From the NCBI GenBank assembly GCA_051294375.1, contig CM119266.1, positions 19,665,657 to 19,729,656 of the forward strand: a stretch of DNA of 64,000 bases, read 5' to 3'. The notes below the pieces were generated by a model that saw nothing but the letters and a program-made list of their open reading frames with translations, had not been told where the DNA came from and searched no databases. Both the position numbers and the translations under genes were made by a program. Of this stretch, positions 13,222 to 26,731 are shown piece by piece (position 1 is the first letter of the stretch; the number at the start of each line of letters is the position of its first letter). Source of the stretch: Paraspadella gotoi. Taxonomy: Eukaryota; Chaetognatha.

Positions 13222-14190
13222 TCTTTTTTTGTGTTCCTCCTCTCCGTCCTCCTCCTCCTCCTCCTCCTCATCCTCCCCCTCCTCCATATTTTTATAATTT
13301 TTCAATAACTAAATAACTTCCTCGTCGCTGATGGTAATCATAATTACGGTGATAGTTATATTCATAATAATCATAATAAAATTAAATGTTAATTAACTTG
13401 GTGGTAATCATAATTACGGTGATAATGATAAAGAGATTAAATTTTGCACTTACGAATCATCTTATATTATCTTATTATGAAATTGGTACAACCAATATTA
13501 AAATTATCCATTCCTTTAATAAACAAGCTATCTTGCCCCCGACTTTGGACAGGCTTTGGTGGTTTTAAGGCCTCCATCACTCTTACAAGAAAATAACATA
13601 TAATTATTTAAATCATCATTCAACTCCTTCCATGATGGAAGCCTCTTTTCTGAATGGTCAAAAGAGATACTTTACCTACGATGCAACATCCAATTAATAA
13701 TCAATAAATAAACAAACAAACAAAATAAACTAAAGACAAAGGGGAAGAGTAAAGTATACATGAAACATACCAATTAATAAAACATACGGCAATTCTATCC
13801 AGTTGTATTCAATTCTTTCTAATTGAATCAAATCCTATCTGGTAAATTCATCTGCGTAAATAATATTTATCCATAAGCTGGTCATTTCTAAAGGGGGCCA
13901 AACGGCGGTAAATAAGTATAAGCTAATTTACAAAATCAATTAAAACAGATTATGATATTCTATGTATCTTCACCATTTTAATTAATTTTACAATTCTCAG
14001 TTACCTTTACCTCAACTTGACCAAAACCTTTTTCTCAAAACTACGTCACTTTCTTTTTATTTTTTCAACCCAAAACTCTTCCTCAAATTAAGTTGTATAT
14101 TATATTGTATAATGTATATTGTATAATGTATGATTGTGAAATTGTCTGTCTTTCTCTTTCTCAGGAACAATATACCATCAATATATCTCT
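13222..14190. other. A+T-rich DNA with one dispersed-repeat fragment
   Basis: Contains a (CTC)n patch near 13245-13285, a locally duplicated GGTAATCATAATTACGGTGAT motif split between 13332 and 13402, and an inverted fragment of dispersed family A (13477-13590). I see no gene. Confidence 0.6.
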
Positions 14191-14192
14191 TT

Positions 14193-14438
14193 TCTCGTTT
14201 TAATCGCTGTCACTACCTCCTTTAATCGCTGTCAATACCTCCTTTAATTGCTGTCACTATCCTCCCTTAATGCTTGTCACTACCTCTTGTAATCCGGCTT
14301 GTCAACTTACCTCCTTTAATTCGCTGTCCAATCACCCTCCTGTTAATGCGTCACTACCTCCCTTAACTCGCTTGTCGACTAACCTCCTTTAATCGCTGTC
14401 AATACCTCCTTTAATCGCTGTCACTACCTCCTTCACTC
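14193..14438. repeat. 22-bp minisatellite
   Basis: About 11 copies of a unit reading roughly TTTAATCGCTGTCACTACCT. Outer copies are clean. The central ones (14260-14390) carry many single-base insertions and deletions. Confidence 0.9.
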
Positions 14439-14625
14439 AGAGGAGACAGAGAATAAGAAAGAGCGGAAGGAAAGAATACTCTTTTTTTTCCGGGGGGGGG
14501 GAATTCGACGTTGAGAGAAAATCACATCCAAAATAACATTAAGACTTTCTTCGCCTGAAATCATCGTGGAAAACGGAATCAGAAGATCGTTTATTTTCTG
14601 GAGGAAATTTTCAAAAATTGAAATT

Positions 14626-14683
<58 letters not shown>

Positions 14684-14765
14684 GGGGAGTTTCCCGCGGA
14701 ATCATAACCACCTGTAAAATGGTCGACGCGTTCGACTCCAAATCATTAGAGCGAAGAAAAGAAGA

Positions 14766-15125
<360 letters not shown>

Positions 15126-15599
15126 TAGAAGAAATTGAACTTGACGACCCTCAGACGTACAAATCTCCAAATACATTTTGTTACCAAGAGGATAGAATAT
15201 CTAATCATTGTTATCTTAAATTTTACTGTTTTGATTGTCCTAACCACACTAATTTTTAAATAGTGTTCTACAACTATTTCCGTTGTATTGTTTAGTATCT
15301 TAAATGTTGAACAGTTATCTGTTGTTATGCGTAACGATATTAATATCTGAGCCAAAAGGCTACATAGGCCGCAATAGGCGTGCCCAAGGCCGTATTCGTT
15401 TATATTCATTCATTCATTCATTCATTCTCTCTCAAAATTGACCGATGTTTTTGCTGGGAGGTGAAGCGAAGCGACATGAGGATAAAGATAGAAAAAGAAA
15501 ATAAAATGAACGTGGGAAAATTTAAGACGCGATTTATTCATTCATGTTTATTCCAGACACAAGAAAGAAAGAGGCTGACTAGGAGGAATTGTCTATCGA

Positions 15600-15972
15600 A
15601 AATCATAAAGGCTTCATTGAAAAGGCGACAGAGGGGGCGTCGGCCGCTCGGCCATGGAGGCGATAGAGGACGAGCCACAATGGGTTCAGATCTTTTCTTT
15701 CTTGGTTTCTAAAAAAGAGTTAAGACTCTCACCCACGATCAACTTCTCACCCCAGACCGAGACTCGCCTCGACTCGGTCTCGCCCTTAATTGCCACGAAG
15801 CGTCTCTCTCTCCCCCCCTCCGCCCCCTCCTTCGCTTCCGGTGAATCGCTGCCCTTTTCCCGCGTAGATTGCGCCACCTACGACCTTGTAAAACTTCCCC
15901 CTTCGCTTTCCCTCTTACGTAGTCGTCGATATCGTCGTCGTCGTTGTTGTCGTCGACGTCATTATCAGCATC

Positions 15973-16004
<32 letters not shown>

Positions 16005-16075
16005 CCCTGTAGAGAGACGGTGACGCCCACCTCCATTCCAAACTCCAATCTCGTACCTGTTGGAATTCCATTTCC

Positions 16076-16159
<84 letters not shown>

Positions 16160-16160
16160 T
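15600..16160. other. GC-richer block ending in CGT and CTTT repeats
   Basis: 15620-15900 is GC- and CpG-richer than its surroundings. It is followed by (CGT)n at 15918-16005 and (CTTT)n at 16077-16160. It could be a promoter or 5' non-coding exon for the STAR gene 4 kb downstream, but nothing in the sequence proves this. The 183-codon open frame here ends in repeat-encoded Arg and Ser/Phe/Leu runs and is probably not real. Confidence 0.35.
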
Positions 16161-16455
16161 TTCTTTTCCTCCGCCCTTCATACATACCATAACTTTTCTT
16201 TGTGATTTCTATAATTTTTGTTAACCTTACAATTTGTCTTTTCATTATTCATTATCATCTTCGACTTATTTCATTGTTCACCTTCCGTTTAATTCTTTAC
16301 TTCTTTACATCGAATATCATTTTCATCCATTTACTTATTTCTAATTCCACTTGGCTTCAACTCATTCCCCCAGACCTAAAAAGATCCCATTCCCGCGGGT
16401 CGCCATTACAAGGAGGATCGCATGAATAAGGCTCAATCCGAAGTGACCTTGGGGG

Positions 16456-16457
<2 letters not shown>

Positions 16458-16495
<38 letters not shown>

Positions 16496-17186
16496 TGTCG
16501 CCGCTTCGTCCCATCATTCGTTTCTAGTCAACAAGAAATACGAATTTCAGATTCGACCTCGAAAAAACCCAACATTCAAATCGGGCAACAAATTACTCTT
16601 TTTATTATTTCCCCTTTCAAATTAAACCACGAGAGGTTTAAATAATATTCTCCAATTTAAAAAAAAAATAACAACGCGCATACCATTTGATACTTTCTAC
16701 CGTAATCTACGGTCTTTATAACAGAACTAAAATAAAACTTTAATTGGATTATAATTTTTTTTTTATATTGGCTTGAATATTTCAAAAAAAACCTTAAAAT
16801 CTTTTTTAATTTTTATATTCTCTAAATGATAATTTACCAATATATACGCCTACCAGACATCTAACTTTCTACCTTAATAAGAAAGAATTTTTTTTTTCAG
16901 GGTTGAATGACTTTCTGAAGTAGAAATAAGGTTGACGCAATCAAAGCAAAAGACAATGATTTGAAATATCGAAAACCGAAAGAAAGAAAAAAAGAAAGAG
17001 AAGAGGATGATTGTGAGGGAGAGCGAGACAGAGATAGAGAAATAGAGAGAGAGACGGAAAAGAAAAAGAAGGGCAGGTGGAGGAAAAAGACAGTTAAAGG
17101 ACAGTGTAAGAGAGAGAGAGAGAATGAGAGAAAGAGATAGAAAGAAAGAGAGAGAAAGAGAGGAAGAGAGAGATAGAGAGAGAGAG

Positions 17187-17257
<71 letters not shown>

Positions 17258-17329
17258 ATTGAATCCCGTTTCTAAATCTGAGTTTACAATAAAGAGTTGA
17301 TGAGACGGAAACGAATTAAATCAATTTGA

Positions 17330-17366
<37 letters not shown>

Positions 17367-17367
17367 T
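16458..17367. repeat. (CGT)n and (GA)n tracts
   Basis: (CGT)n at 16458-16496, purine-rich (GA)n at about 16980-17257, and (CGT)n again at 17331-17367. Between them lies unique A+T-rich DNA with no coding signal. Confidence 0.9.
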
Positions 17368-17898
17368 TTCCTTCCTTTTCTTCTCTTTATAATATGAAAT
17401 ATAAAAATTATCTACATATTTTGTTCTTTTTTCTTCATTTAATTTTAACTTTAACTTCTTCGCATAAGATATTTCTTTCTCCCTTTTTCTGCTCCTCTAT
17501 TTTCAATTAATTGAAAACGAGGGGACAAGCGCCTACTTTTGCTCTCAATCTTACTTACGTTAAGACAATCTTTAAATATTCGCTTTTTCATGGTTAATTT
17601 TACGAGAAAAATCTTATAATGTAACAAATTTTCATATTGTTAATTTTTAATTTCTTTGTGGCCTTCCCGACCGTAACTCATGGCGATGTCGCCAACCAAC
17701 TAGAACCATCATATTCGCCACAATTCCTACAGAAAGTAGTCAAGTCATTAAGTTTGAAAGTTATAATAATTCATATTGTATAATATAATACCTTCAACTT
17801 TTCCTCCTTATAAATGAAAAAATATTGTGAAATTAATCATGACTGATCATCTGACGAGATGAATTATCGCGGGTAGATCCGACATGGTTTATTCAAAC

Positions 17899-17943
<45 letters not shown>

Positions 17944-18633
17944 CCTGAACGACCTTCAGAAGAGAGTAAGTTTTAGTCGGTCTTTTTATAGCTTCTCATT
18001 CCGTTTATCTCCTAATTTCAATTAGACTCTAGATTTAAAAGGATGCGATTCGACGAAAATTAATCTGGACGGATGTTTATTTGCTTTTGCCCCGGATGTT
18101 GATTTGCTTTTGACCCGGATGACGCCCTCTTGGTCATGCTGAACAACAGGACCATCGGGTCGTACCCTATCACTACCCATCGAACCATGGAAAACTGACT
18201 CACCTAGAAAATCACCCAAACACTTAGGGCGCGATTCACTAACACTCGGGACTTTCGTGTCATCTTACTATCACCGTTTTCGCTTGGAAAACTCTTCGTC
18301 TTTTAAAAAAAAAGGCAGAATTAGGTGCAACCAATATAAAATTATCCGTACCTTTAAAAAATAAGCTATCTTGCCCCTTACGTTGTGCTGGCTATGGTGG
18401 TTTAAGTCTTCCATCACTCTTACAAGATAATTGCATAGCAAGTCTCTGAAAGCTTTTAATTAATACTTTCTCGCAGTCTCGTTATATTTTTTTTAAACAA
18501 GTTTTTATATATATCGCTTTAATTTCTTTATTCCAGTATCATTTTTAATATTTTTCTCTTTTCTCTTACTCCCCTTTCATTTTTTCTCCTATTTCCCGTC
18601 TGGTTCCGTTTCTCCTTTACGTTCTTTATTTCC

Positions 18634-18677
<44 letters not shown>

Positions 18678-19803
18678 AAGAAAAGAAATGAAAAATCTTT
18701 TGTCATCCTTCGGCTTTGGTTGTCATGGAGACGGGTTGTCAAGATCTTGTGATTTGAATGGATGTCTCCACAGGTTATGATCACGTGATGGTCGGAATCG
18801 GAAATGCCCGTAATTTCTCTTTCAAAAAAAAAAAAAAATGGGAAAAGATTAGAGAAGAAAAAAGGAAAAAAAATATGGAGAAGAAACTAGATGTAAAGTG
18901 TTAGTCGAGAAAAGATAGGAGACCCCTATGTCTCTCTCCCTCTTTCTCTCTTTTTCTCTCTCTCTCTCTTTCTTCCTGTCTGCTTTTGAGGGAAGGGCCT
19001 CCAGATGTCTTTGAGTATGCTGCCCTATATGCCCTATATGCCCTATATGCCTCCCGTTCTGGTCAAAGATGCTCATCTTGACCAAAAAATTTTTCAACCT
19101 ACGATTTTTAAACTGATGGTGTCTGATATGGTTCTTTAAAATCAATTTTATTATCAAGTATTTTTGACAAACGCCTCACAAAAAAACAAATCTGTAAGAA
19201 ATTTTTAAGAAGGCATAATCTTTCCTTTAACAGACTACCACGTTTCTAGAGAGTTGCTTCACAAGTACTGCAGTACTTCATCTATAAATTTGCCGCGTTA
19301 AGATATAAAAGGGTTATATTTTAAAGTGTGACAACAAATTTAGGACCTTAATTTACTGGGTATGTGTATATGTATATATGTATTCAAAGCTTCAATGAAA
19401 TTTCGATAACTTTGATCTCTCTTCCTCAAATCCTTTCGACGCGGAAAGAAAATAGTTGAGTCTTTAGTGCCACACGACAGGACAAAATTGACACCAATGT
19501 GGCGTGAACACAAGACCGCATGCTGGGAAGAAAGAATTCTCACTCTTACGACACCAGGGCTGCGCCGATCGGCTCAGGCGGGTGGCGATAGTGAATGTGT
19601 TGCCACAAGTCCATGGAACTAGACCCGTAAAGAGGAATCGACCTTGATTTCTTGCGAAGCGGATATTTCGGACGAAGTCATCGTAAATGGAAATTCGCGG
19701 TAGACCGAAACTAAAAGAAACAATTTCCTTCTCTAAATGGGAAAGAGAAAGTGGTCTGGTAACGAGGAAAGAGAGAGAGTGGAGAGACAGAGAGAGAAAC
19801 AAC

Positions 19804-19842
<39 letters not shown>

Positions 19843-20107
19843 AATGTCCCATCAAGGTTTTCCGGTCCGTTTAACTAATTGCGAGTCTTGCTTTTCAGCT
19901 TTATCGCTATCACGTGACAAGGAGTGATTTCGTTTCAACAATTCTTTGAATCCAAGGTTTAGATTTATAAAGTTTTTTTTTTTTGGCGGGAAACAATCGA
20001 GAAATCAAACATTTAATTAATTAGAACAAACTAGATAGAAAAGATTTAATAAAAGAGAGAAAAGAAATGTAATAAGCTCTCAACCTCAAATTTTCTTTGT
20101 TTTCCAG
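17368..20107. other. upstream region of the STAR gene
   Basis: Holds (GA)n at 17900-17939 and 19808-19840, (CT)n at 18636-18676, a 25-bp tandem duplication at 18071-18121 (GGATGTTTATTTGCTTTTGC-type), three 10-bp CCCTATATG units at 19021-19050, and an inverted family A fragment at 18321-18430. A 5' untranslated exon of the STAR gene should lie somewhere upstream, because its start codon sits directly on a splice acceptor, but I cannot locate it. Confidence 0.5.
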
Positions 20108-23100
20108 ATGACTGCGCCACAGGTGGACACCAACTCCGCCGAGTATTTAGCGCAACTTCTCAAAGACAAGAAACAGATCGCCGTCTTCCCCAACGTCTTC
20201 ATACACATCGAGAGGCTCCTCGACGAAGAGATTGGCCGCGTCCGTTCAAAGATGGTGAGCCTTTTTTTTTTGTGTACGTCTAAGTCGGGCGTCTGATAGA
20301 ACTGATAAGGCGATGGCTTAAATTCATCACATTTTTCGTTGAGAGTTCTGTAATGAAAAATTTTTTTGTTGATTAAATATAGTAATATAACCTAACATCA
20401 CAGATGGAATCAGAACCGAAAATGAAAATTGGATCTGCGACTCGGGTAGAATCCGCCGGAATCCGGATTCCTCAACAGAGACTTAAATGCTAATGACATA
20501 TATTATAGTATAAGTATAGTATAGTATAGTATAATTTATACTCGAGTATTCGCGGATTAACTCAATAACTCACTTTTCGGTCTGTCTGTTGGTCTGTCTT
20601 ACTTAAGTTTAAAATTCTCACAACTCACAACTCTCAATACAGTTCATTCTTTGTTAGACCTTTAATGTGCAGTCACGTGATCGTGTCATTGATCCAGCGT
20701 CTTCTATAATTTAAGAGCTCTTTAAACTACAAATAGAATTTTTAACATTTTTATCTCTGGATCACACTTTAACATTATTAATATTACAGAAGTCTTAGTT
20801 TTTACCTTGATTCGCATTAATATTTAATATTTAACTTAATATTAATTCCTGCCCTCCCTTGCCCTTAGTTTTATTTGGACACACAAAAACGGCCTCTGGA
20901 ATTGCCCGAACCCATCGGGCCCAAGGTGATCCTCTCCGAAAAAGTCTTTGTCCCTGTCAAAGAGCATCCTGACTTCAACTTCGTTGGGCGCATCTTGGGT
21001 AAGTCAACATTTGTGGGTCATTCGGATGAGGTGACACAATGGGACAGTAAATTATTAGCATAAAATGGTAATGTTGGGTCATTTGCGGGTCATTCGGATG
21101 AGGTGACACAATGGGACAGTACATTGTACATCTCGTATCATTTTTGGGTCATTCGGATGAGGTGACACAATGGGACAGTAAATTGCGCATCTTGGTTAAT
21201 TTGTGGGTCATTCGGATTAGGTCATAGAATGGGACAGTCAATCATTAGCATTTAATGGTCGTGTTAATGGATGGGAAAAAAGCTAAAGCAAAGATGACGC
21301 GAGATACGCGAGATTCACGGTTATACCTATGTATTGTATACCTATTGTATAAGGTATAGTTGAATTTTGGCTAAATTTTACATTCGCCGAATAGGATTAG
21401 GAGGGGTTAAAGTTATGGATGGTTTAGGAGTTATTTAGGATTAAGAGTTGTTAGGGTAAAGGGGTTTACAGTTAGGATGAGGGTAATTAGGTAACAATTT
21501 TTAACAGTTTTTTTGAGCGATACAATTTTTTAAATATCATTATTCACGAGAAACGAAAAATCCTAATCGGCGGAGGTAAAATTTTCGCCCGATTTTCTTA
21601 TTACCTTTTAATCGTTTTAACGACTTCCTTCGTTCCCTTCATTCCCAACTCCAAATTTCCAAGGCCCTCGAGGAATGACGGCCAAGCAGCTCGAACAGGA
21701 CACGGGATGCAAGATCATGGTGCGCGGGAAGGGATCGATGAGGGACAAGAAGAAGGAGGATCAGAATCGGGGCAAACCCAACTGGGAGCACCTTAATGAG
21801 GAACTTCACGTCCTCATCACGGTGGAAGATACCCATAACCGGTGAGAGTGGGGAGGATGTGAACTGAAGAGGTGCGTTGGGGGGGGGTATCGAAGGAAGA
21901 GCGCCTCCTGCTGACAATGACACCCTTTTCTCGTCCCGCAGAGCCGAGTTGAAACTGCAACAGGCGGTCGAGGAGATTGAAAAGCTTTTGGTTCCGGCGC
22001 CCGAAGGTGAAGACGACCTCAAAAAGCGGCAGCTGATGGAGCTGGCGATCATCAACGGCACTTACCGCGACAACAGCGCCAAGACGGCCGCCGCTCTCAC
22101 CGCCGCCGCCGCCGCCACCTGCAACCCCAGAATCATCGCCTCTCCGATGACGCTACCTCAGGTCAGCGTTGCGTCATTGTCAATAAGACAAGTTTGAGCA
22201 AACAACGCCGGATCTGCCCGCGATCAATAGCGGTATTTAATTAATTTATTTAGATAGTTAATTAATTATTAACTAATCAGATACGGCATTGTTTGCTCAA
22301 ACATGTTTTTTTTTTTTTTTTTGTGCTTTTCTTGACTGACCACGTCAAAAGCAAAAGACGACGATGATGGCGACGACGACGATAACACCATCAACGATAT
22401 ATGGATTAATTGATTAACTGATTAATTAATTGATTAATTATTTAATTTATTATTTGATTAGTTAATTCAGCTTGCTTTTACATTTAATATATAAAAACCT
22501 AATCAATTAGTGAAACAAGGAAAACAGGTTTTTCGTTTTGTCATTAAAACTAATTTCCACTTGGACGATTCCATCGAAACTTAATATCCAGCTAAATCTC
22601 ACTCTTTCCTTCCCACAAAATTTTTTTAATTTTAATCCATCCATCCAATTTTTATCGATTACAATAATTTTGAGTAAAAAGATTCCAGTAAATGTAACAT
22701 TTTTTTGCCATTGGAACTCATTTTCACTCGTACGATTCAATCGAAACTTTATATCCAGCTCAATCACACACTTCCCTACCACACACAAAATTATATTCCA
22801 ATCCCTGCATCTAATCACGAATAATTGGAGTTTTTTGCTAAGGCGGACAGACAGACGGACGGACATCGATTTTTGCATAATTATCATAATTTGATTTTCT
22901 GACATGATTTAAGTGACTGACCGAGGTGGGACCGACGGATCGATAAAGTGAATTACAGAGCCGGAATCTGCTGTAAGCAGATCCGCCTAAAAACCTTAAA
23001 CTGTGATATTCCTGAACTGAAATCTTTATTAATAATGCCATCATTTTATTTGAAATTAAGAATGTAAAAAGCACGCATTAAGAATAAAAGAAATAGACTT

Positions 23101-23536
23101 TAGTCACATGATACTTTGTGATTAAAAAAAGGTGATGACAGACTTGAGATAATTTTTTTCTTCGCTGTTTAGGGACACCTCCGCTCACCGACTCCTGGTG
23201 GCGCCCCAATCGTGGTGTCGCCGCGACTCCAAGTCCCAACGTCGATGGGCATCATCGCCAACGGGCACGGCGCGCCCCCGCCGCTAATAGCGCCACACGA
23301 CGCCGCCGCCAACGCCGCCGCAGTCTCCGCCGCGGCCGCCGCCTCTGGTGAGTCACGTCTGTAAACTTTAAATCTACAAGTACTTTGACGCAGAACCTGA
23401 CTACATTGTTTCTCTCTTAGGATTATTGTATACCTCCCCCTACGAGTATCCAACCTACACGACGCTTACGTCTCCAATACTCGAGTATCCAACCGCCGTC
23501 GACATCAGCGGAGCGGGGACATTGTGGAAACGTTGA
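20108..23536 (+). CDS. qki: Quaking/How-like STAR KH RNA-binding protein
   Basis: Exons: 20108-20254, 20869-20998, 21664-21841, 21942-22161, 23173-23347, 23421-23536, giving 321 residues (vertebrate QKI-5 has about 341). Phases fit at all five GT-AG introns. Residues about 9-49 are the Qua1 dimerisation helices ([17 protein letters not shown]). Residues 72-173 are the KH domain, with GXXG loop GPRG (93-96) split by intron 2, then [20 protein letters not shown]. Residues about 174-200 are Qua2 ([16 protein letters not shown]). The tail has Ala-rich runs and the family's YTSPYEYP...ILEYP motif. STAR proteins bind ACUAAY-type RNA as dimers and control splicing, stability and translation. The C terminus (SGAGTLWKR) is short and lacks the QKI-5-type nuclear signal, resembling short QKI isoforms; alternative last exons are possible. 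The ATG immediately follows an acceptor (tttccag/ATG), so the 5' UTR lies in another exon or is trans-spliced. Confidence 0.95.
21011..21262. repeat. minisatellite in STAR-gene intron 2
   Basis: Four units start at about 21013, 21085, 21144 and 21203, each with the core GGGTCATTCGGATGAGGTGA followed by an ACAATGGGACAGT-like end. The array begins about 12 bases after the splice donor. Confidence 0.9.
22189..22305. mobile_element. MITE-like hairpin element in STAR-gene intron 4
   Basis: Left arm 22189-22216 (starts CAAGTTTGAGCAAACAACG) and right arm 22278-22305 are near-perfect inverted repeats around an A+T-rich centre. Related arms occur at 36542-36569, 28384-28412 (partial) and 41111-41138 (inverted). 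The next 80 bases (22320-22390) also match 36670-36750, so the family may be a composite. It begins 27 bases after the exon 4 donor. No transposase is visible. Confidence 0.65.
22555..22815. repeat. dispersed family G, tandem pair in STAR-gene intron 4
   Basis: 22555-22640 and 22725-22810 are diverged copies of one unit (CCACTTGGACGATTCCATCG type, followed by ATCCAGCT). Further copies lie at about 36150-36245 and, inverted and partial, at about 50485-50545. Confidence 0.7.
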
Positions 23537-23634
23537 TCGCACGACCTCTTCGACGAAGGGCGACTCGGATCAATTTTAAAATCATCTAAGCCTTCGGGGG
23601 GAGGGAATCAGCACCTCGTCCTGGTCACTTATCA

Positions 23635-23640
23635 AATAAA
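23635..23640 (+). terminator. poly(A) signal of the STAR gene
   Basis: Canonical AATAAA about 100 bases after the stop codon. A second AATAAA is at 23897-23902, so two 3' ends are possible. Confidence 0.7.
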
Positions 23641-26562
23641 ATTAAGAATTGGGCCATATGTAAATTTAAAAAAAAAACCCTTTTCTCTTGTCGTGTCCTC
23701 AGCGATTAAATTCACGACAATCTCCCTTCTTTTAATTAGCGAGATTTTGACATGAAAAAAAAACAACAAAAAACCCTTAAAAACTTTGGCATTTAAACCT
23801 TTAAATGGTCGAGCGAGTCTTCTCTGATCTTCACTCTCTCTCAATCGTCGTTTCTCCCTTTATTCCTCTGTTTCCTCTTCCGTCTTTCATCGAGAAAATA
23901 AACGTTTATTTTTCTGATTGTGATAAAGTCTGAAATCGATATTATATCATCGGGGGACCCTAAACCTCCGACGGGAGATCGTCAAGATCGAGCACCTCCT
24001 CGTAAGAATTTGAACACCAACGCAACCAGCCTCCTTTCCTTCCCGCTTTAAATAGCACACTCCCCCATTAGTGTTCGCCGACCCGTGTCCACAGGGCCGT
24101 GACCCACGCCACTCAAAAGTTAAAAAAAAATCACCCACGAAGAATCGTTTCCGGATTTGTTTTATACGTATATTTAATTTTTTTTTTAAATTGTAAATTA
24201 TCTTTTTAAGCACTAGAATATGATACTTTCTTGAATAACTGAAATATTTTTTTAAGATTTGTTATTGCTCCATTAGTTTTGCCCTCTCCATCCACGGTCA
24301 ACACACAACCCCACTGTTCGACCACGGTTCAAGGATTTAGGAATGAGCAGAACCCAACAATATCAAGCAATACTTTTCGTGTATATTTTAATGGCGGCAT
24401 TTAGCCATCCACAAAGTTTCGACCAATAACGAAACCTAGCTATATTTTTCTGAGCCACTTCTTTTTAAGTTTAGTCAAAAACATATGTTCTTCCCGAGTC
24501 GTGAACTTGATTTTTCCCAAAATTCAACGCGATTTCCATTTTACCAATTTGAAAATTCGGGATTTTTATCTCAAGAAAGATCGAGTTAGGTGGGGGTGAT
24601 CATAAGTAAAAAGCATAGTGAATAAGCATATTTTACCGCCTTAAACATTGGTCTAAACACAATATACTATAGCCACCTTTCCCAGCAGGATAAAACAACC
24701 CCAAGGCTATCACCAAGCACCTTCCAACCTATACCTTGATCCCTCAAATATTTTGTTTGAAAGTTTTGTTTTAAGATCCACCAAACCTTTTTTGGGTAAT
24801 TTCTGGATTACGAATAAAAACATATAAATCTACCGCAAAGTCACTGCATTTATTCCTTTATTATTGCTTCGTTATAACCTCTAGGCTTAATGATTAAGAT
24901 AAGACTGGTGACGATGTGATACGGACAAAAATGCATATCTGATGAATCTCAAAAAATTCGTTTTTGAGATATCTCCAACTTTCCTCCTCATAGTTGTTGT
25001 TTTTATTAGAAAACTTCTTGATGAACCATTTGTTAAAAGTTTTGGAGAAGAGTTTAGTACTAATAGGAGTATTGAATCATTAACACAAGTTTTCACTTTT
25101 TTTTTTTTTTTATTATTCTCATGTTTGATTATTCATTCCTCATTATATGCTAAATCCAGAAATAGTCGATTCTCGCTTTTTACACAGTTTTATCATTTCG
25201 TGTAATGTAATTACACAGTTTTCATCATTTTGTGTTTTGTGCTACAGGCCCGTGATTTTGCGCTCAAATGCTTTCTTGCCATTTATAGAAATTACGTTCT
25301 TTTTAATGGAGATAGTCCATTATTAGATTTTTCGTCAATTTTTATCAGAAAATTCTGTCAATTAAAATAAATTTACTGACATTTTTTCTGATTAAATCAT
25401 TGCACGGCAGAGATTCAATGGGAGATTAGAAACTTTTAACGGAATTTTACTAATTTCTTTTCTTTATTGCCATTTAAATTTCTTTGTTTCTGTGATGTTT
25501 TTGTTCTCTAGAAGTTCCATTCCTTTTAGTGATGTTTCTCTCGTGAAAAAGTAATATGTTTCGATAATATTGAAACCCAAATATCAATCACTTTTGCATC
25601 ATTGGACCTGACTAGAATATATTTTTTTTGACAGATATTAATTGAATGATTGTCATTATCAAATTAAAATCAGTTCAAAAGCCATGTTCCACTAAATTGT
25701 TAAATAAGATAGTAAAATTTTTGTTACAATATTAATTATCGAATTTGTTAGAACATTTTAGATTAAAAAAAAGTTTTGTATTCGCTGTCTTCCACCCGTG
25801 TATGAAATGATTTTTATTTTGATGAGAATAGGAATATATCATTGCAAATACACAAATTTGATAATCAAAATATATTCTCTTTATTAAACTTATTCAGCCT
25901 GGAAACCTGATGAATAAGCAGAGAGAGAAATATTGCAATTTCTTGCATGATGAAGTTCGTAATTTCATTAAAAATATGCATACAATTAATAAAAAAAACT
26001 TTTTCTCTCAGCATAGAGTCAACCAACTCATTTGCCTAAATAAAAATGACTATTAATTATCTCGAGACTAGGGTAGATCGCCTCTCTAAGCTAATAAAAA
26101 AGGCTGTTTCATATATTTTTTAAATTATGAGTTTTTCTAACAGTTAAGATATTTCTTAACTGCTAACTAAAATTTGGTTAGTTTACAATGTATGTACATT
26201 TTTAATGAAAATATAGATTTCATTATATGATATTTGGCTTCATGGTTCAAGAAAGTCAATAGGAGCAAGTCCAAGGGTAGGGGAGTTGTCCAAATGAAAA
26301 TCGCGTCAGTAACTTCAATTATTTCGGCTCTCCTTAGGCGTCCGTAAGGTACAGCGTCAGTGGTCAGTATATAGGAGGCTGCATTATTATAAGTATCTTA
26401 AATAATAACATCGGTTATTATGTGTATAAAGGAGAGAAAACGCTTTTTTTAAACATTATGGATACAAAACCTAAATGGTGAGCTTAAAAAAGCATAATTG
26501 TTCAAACCAAGTCTTGTAATTCGAGATGACTCATGGATAATTTCCTGGTGAAGAGACAGTAA

Positions 26563-26731
26563 TAGTTGTTATGTTTTAGTGACAGAACCGTTCAATATAA
26601 GAGGTCCCTGAGCTTCGGATCAGGCTGTTACAGGCTAGAACCTCGGACTTTTGGGTTGGAAGGCGAATGACTGGCCTCCGGCACCAATGGCCGCAGATGA
26701 ACGGTTGGTGGATTTTAGTCCACCATACTGG
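26563..26731. repeat. dispersed family B copy
   Basis: Matches 43076-43311 and 43495-43725: the same AGAGACAGTAATA start, CCCTGAGCTTCGGATCAGGCTG core and a terminal TGGTGGATTTTAGTCCACCA hairpin. This copy lacks about 60 internal bases. The peptide-like open frame on the minus strand recurs in every copy, so it belongs to the repeat and is not a host exon. Confidence 0.8.

Noticed and set aside
24900-24975. CTGATGA at 24936 as a further hammerhead
   Set aside because: The neighbouring stem ATCTC/GAGAT pairs, but no GAAA follows it, so the core is incomplete.
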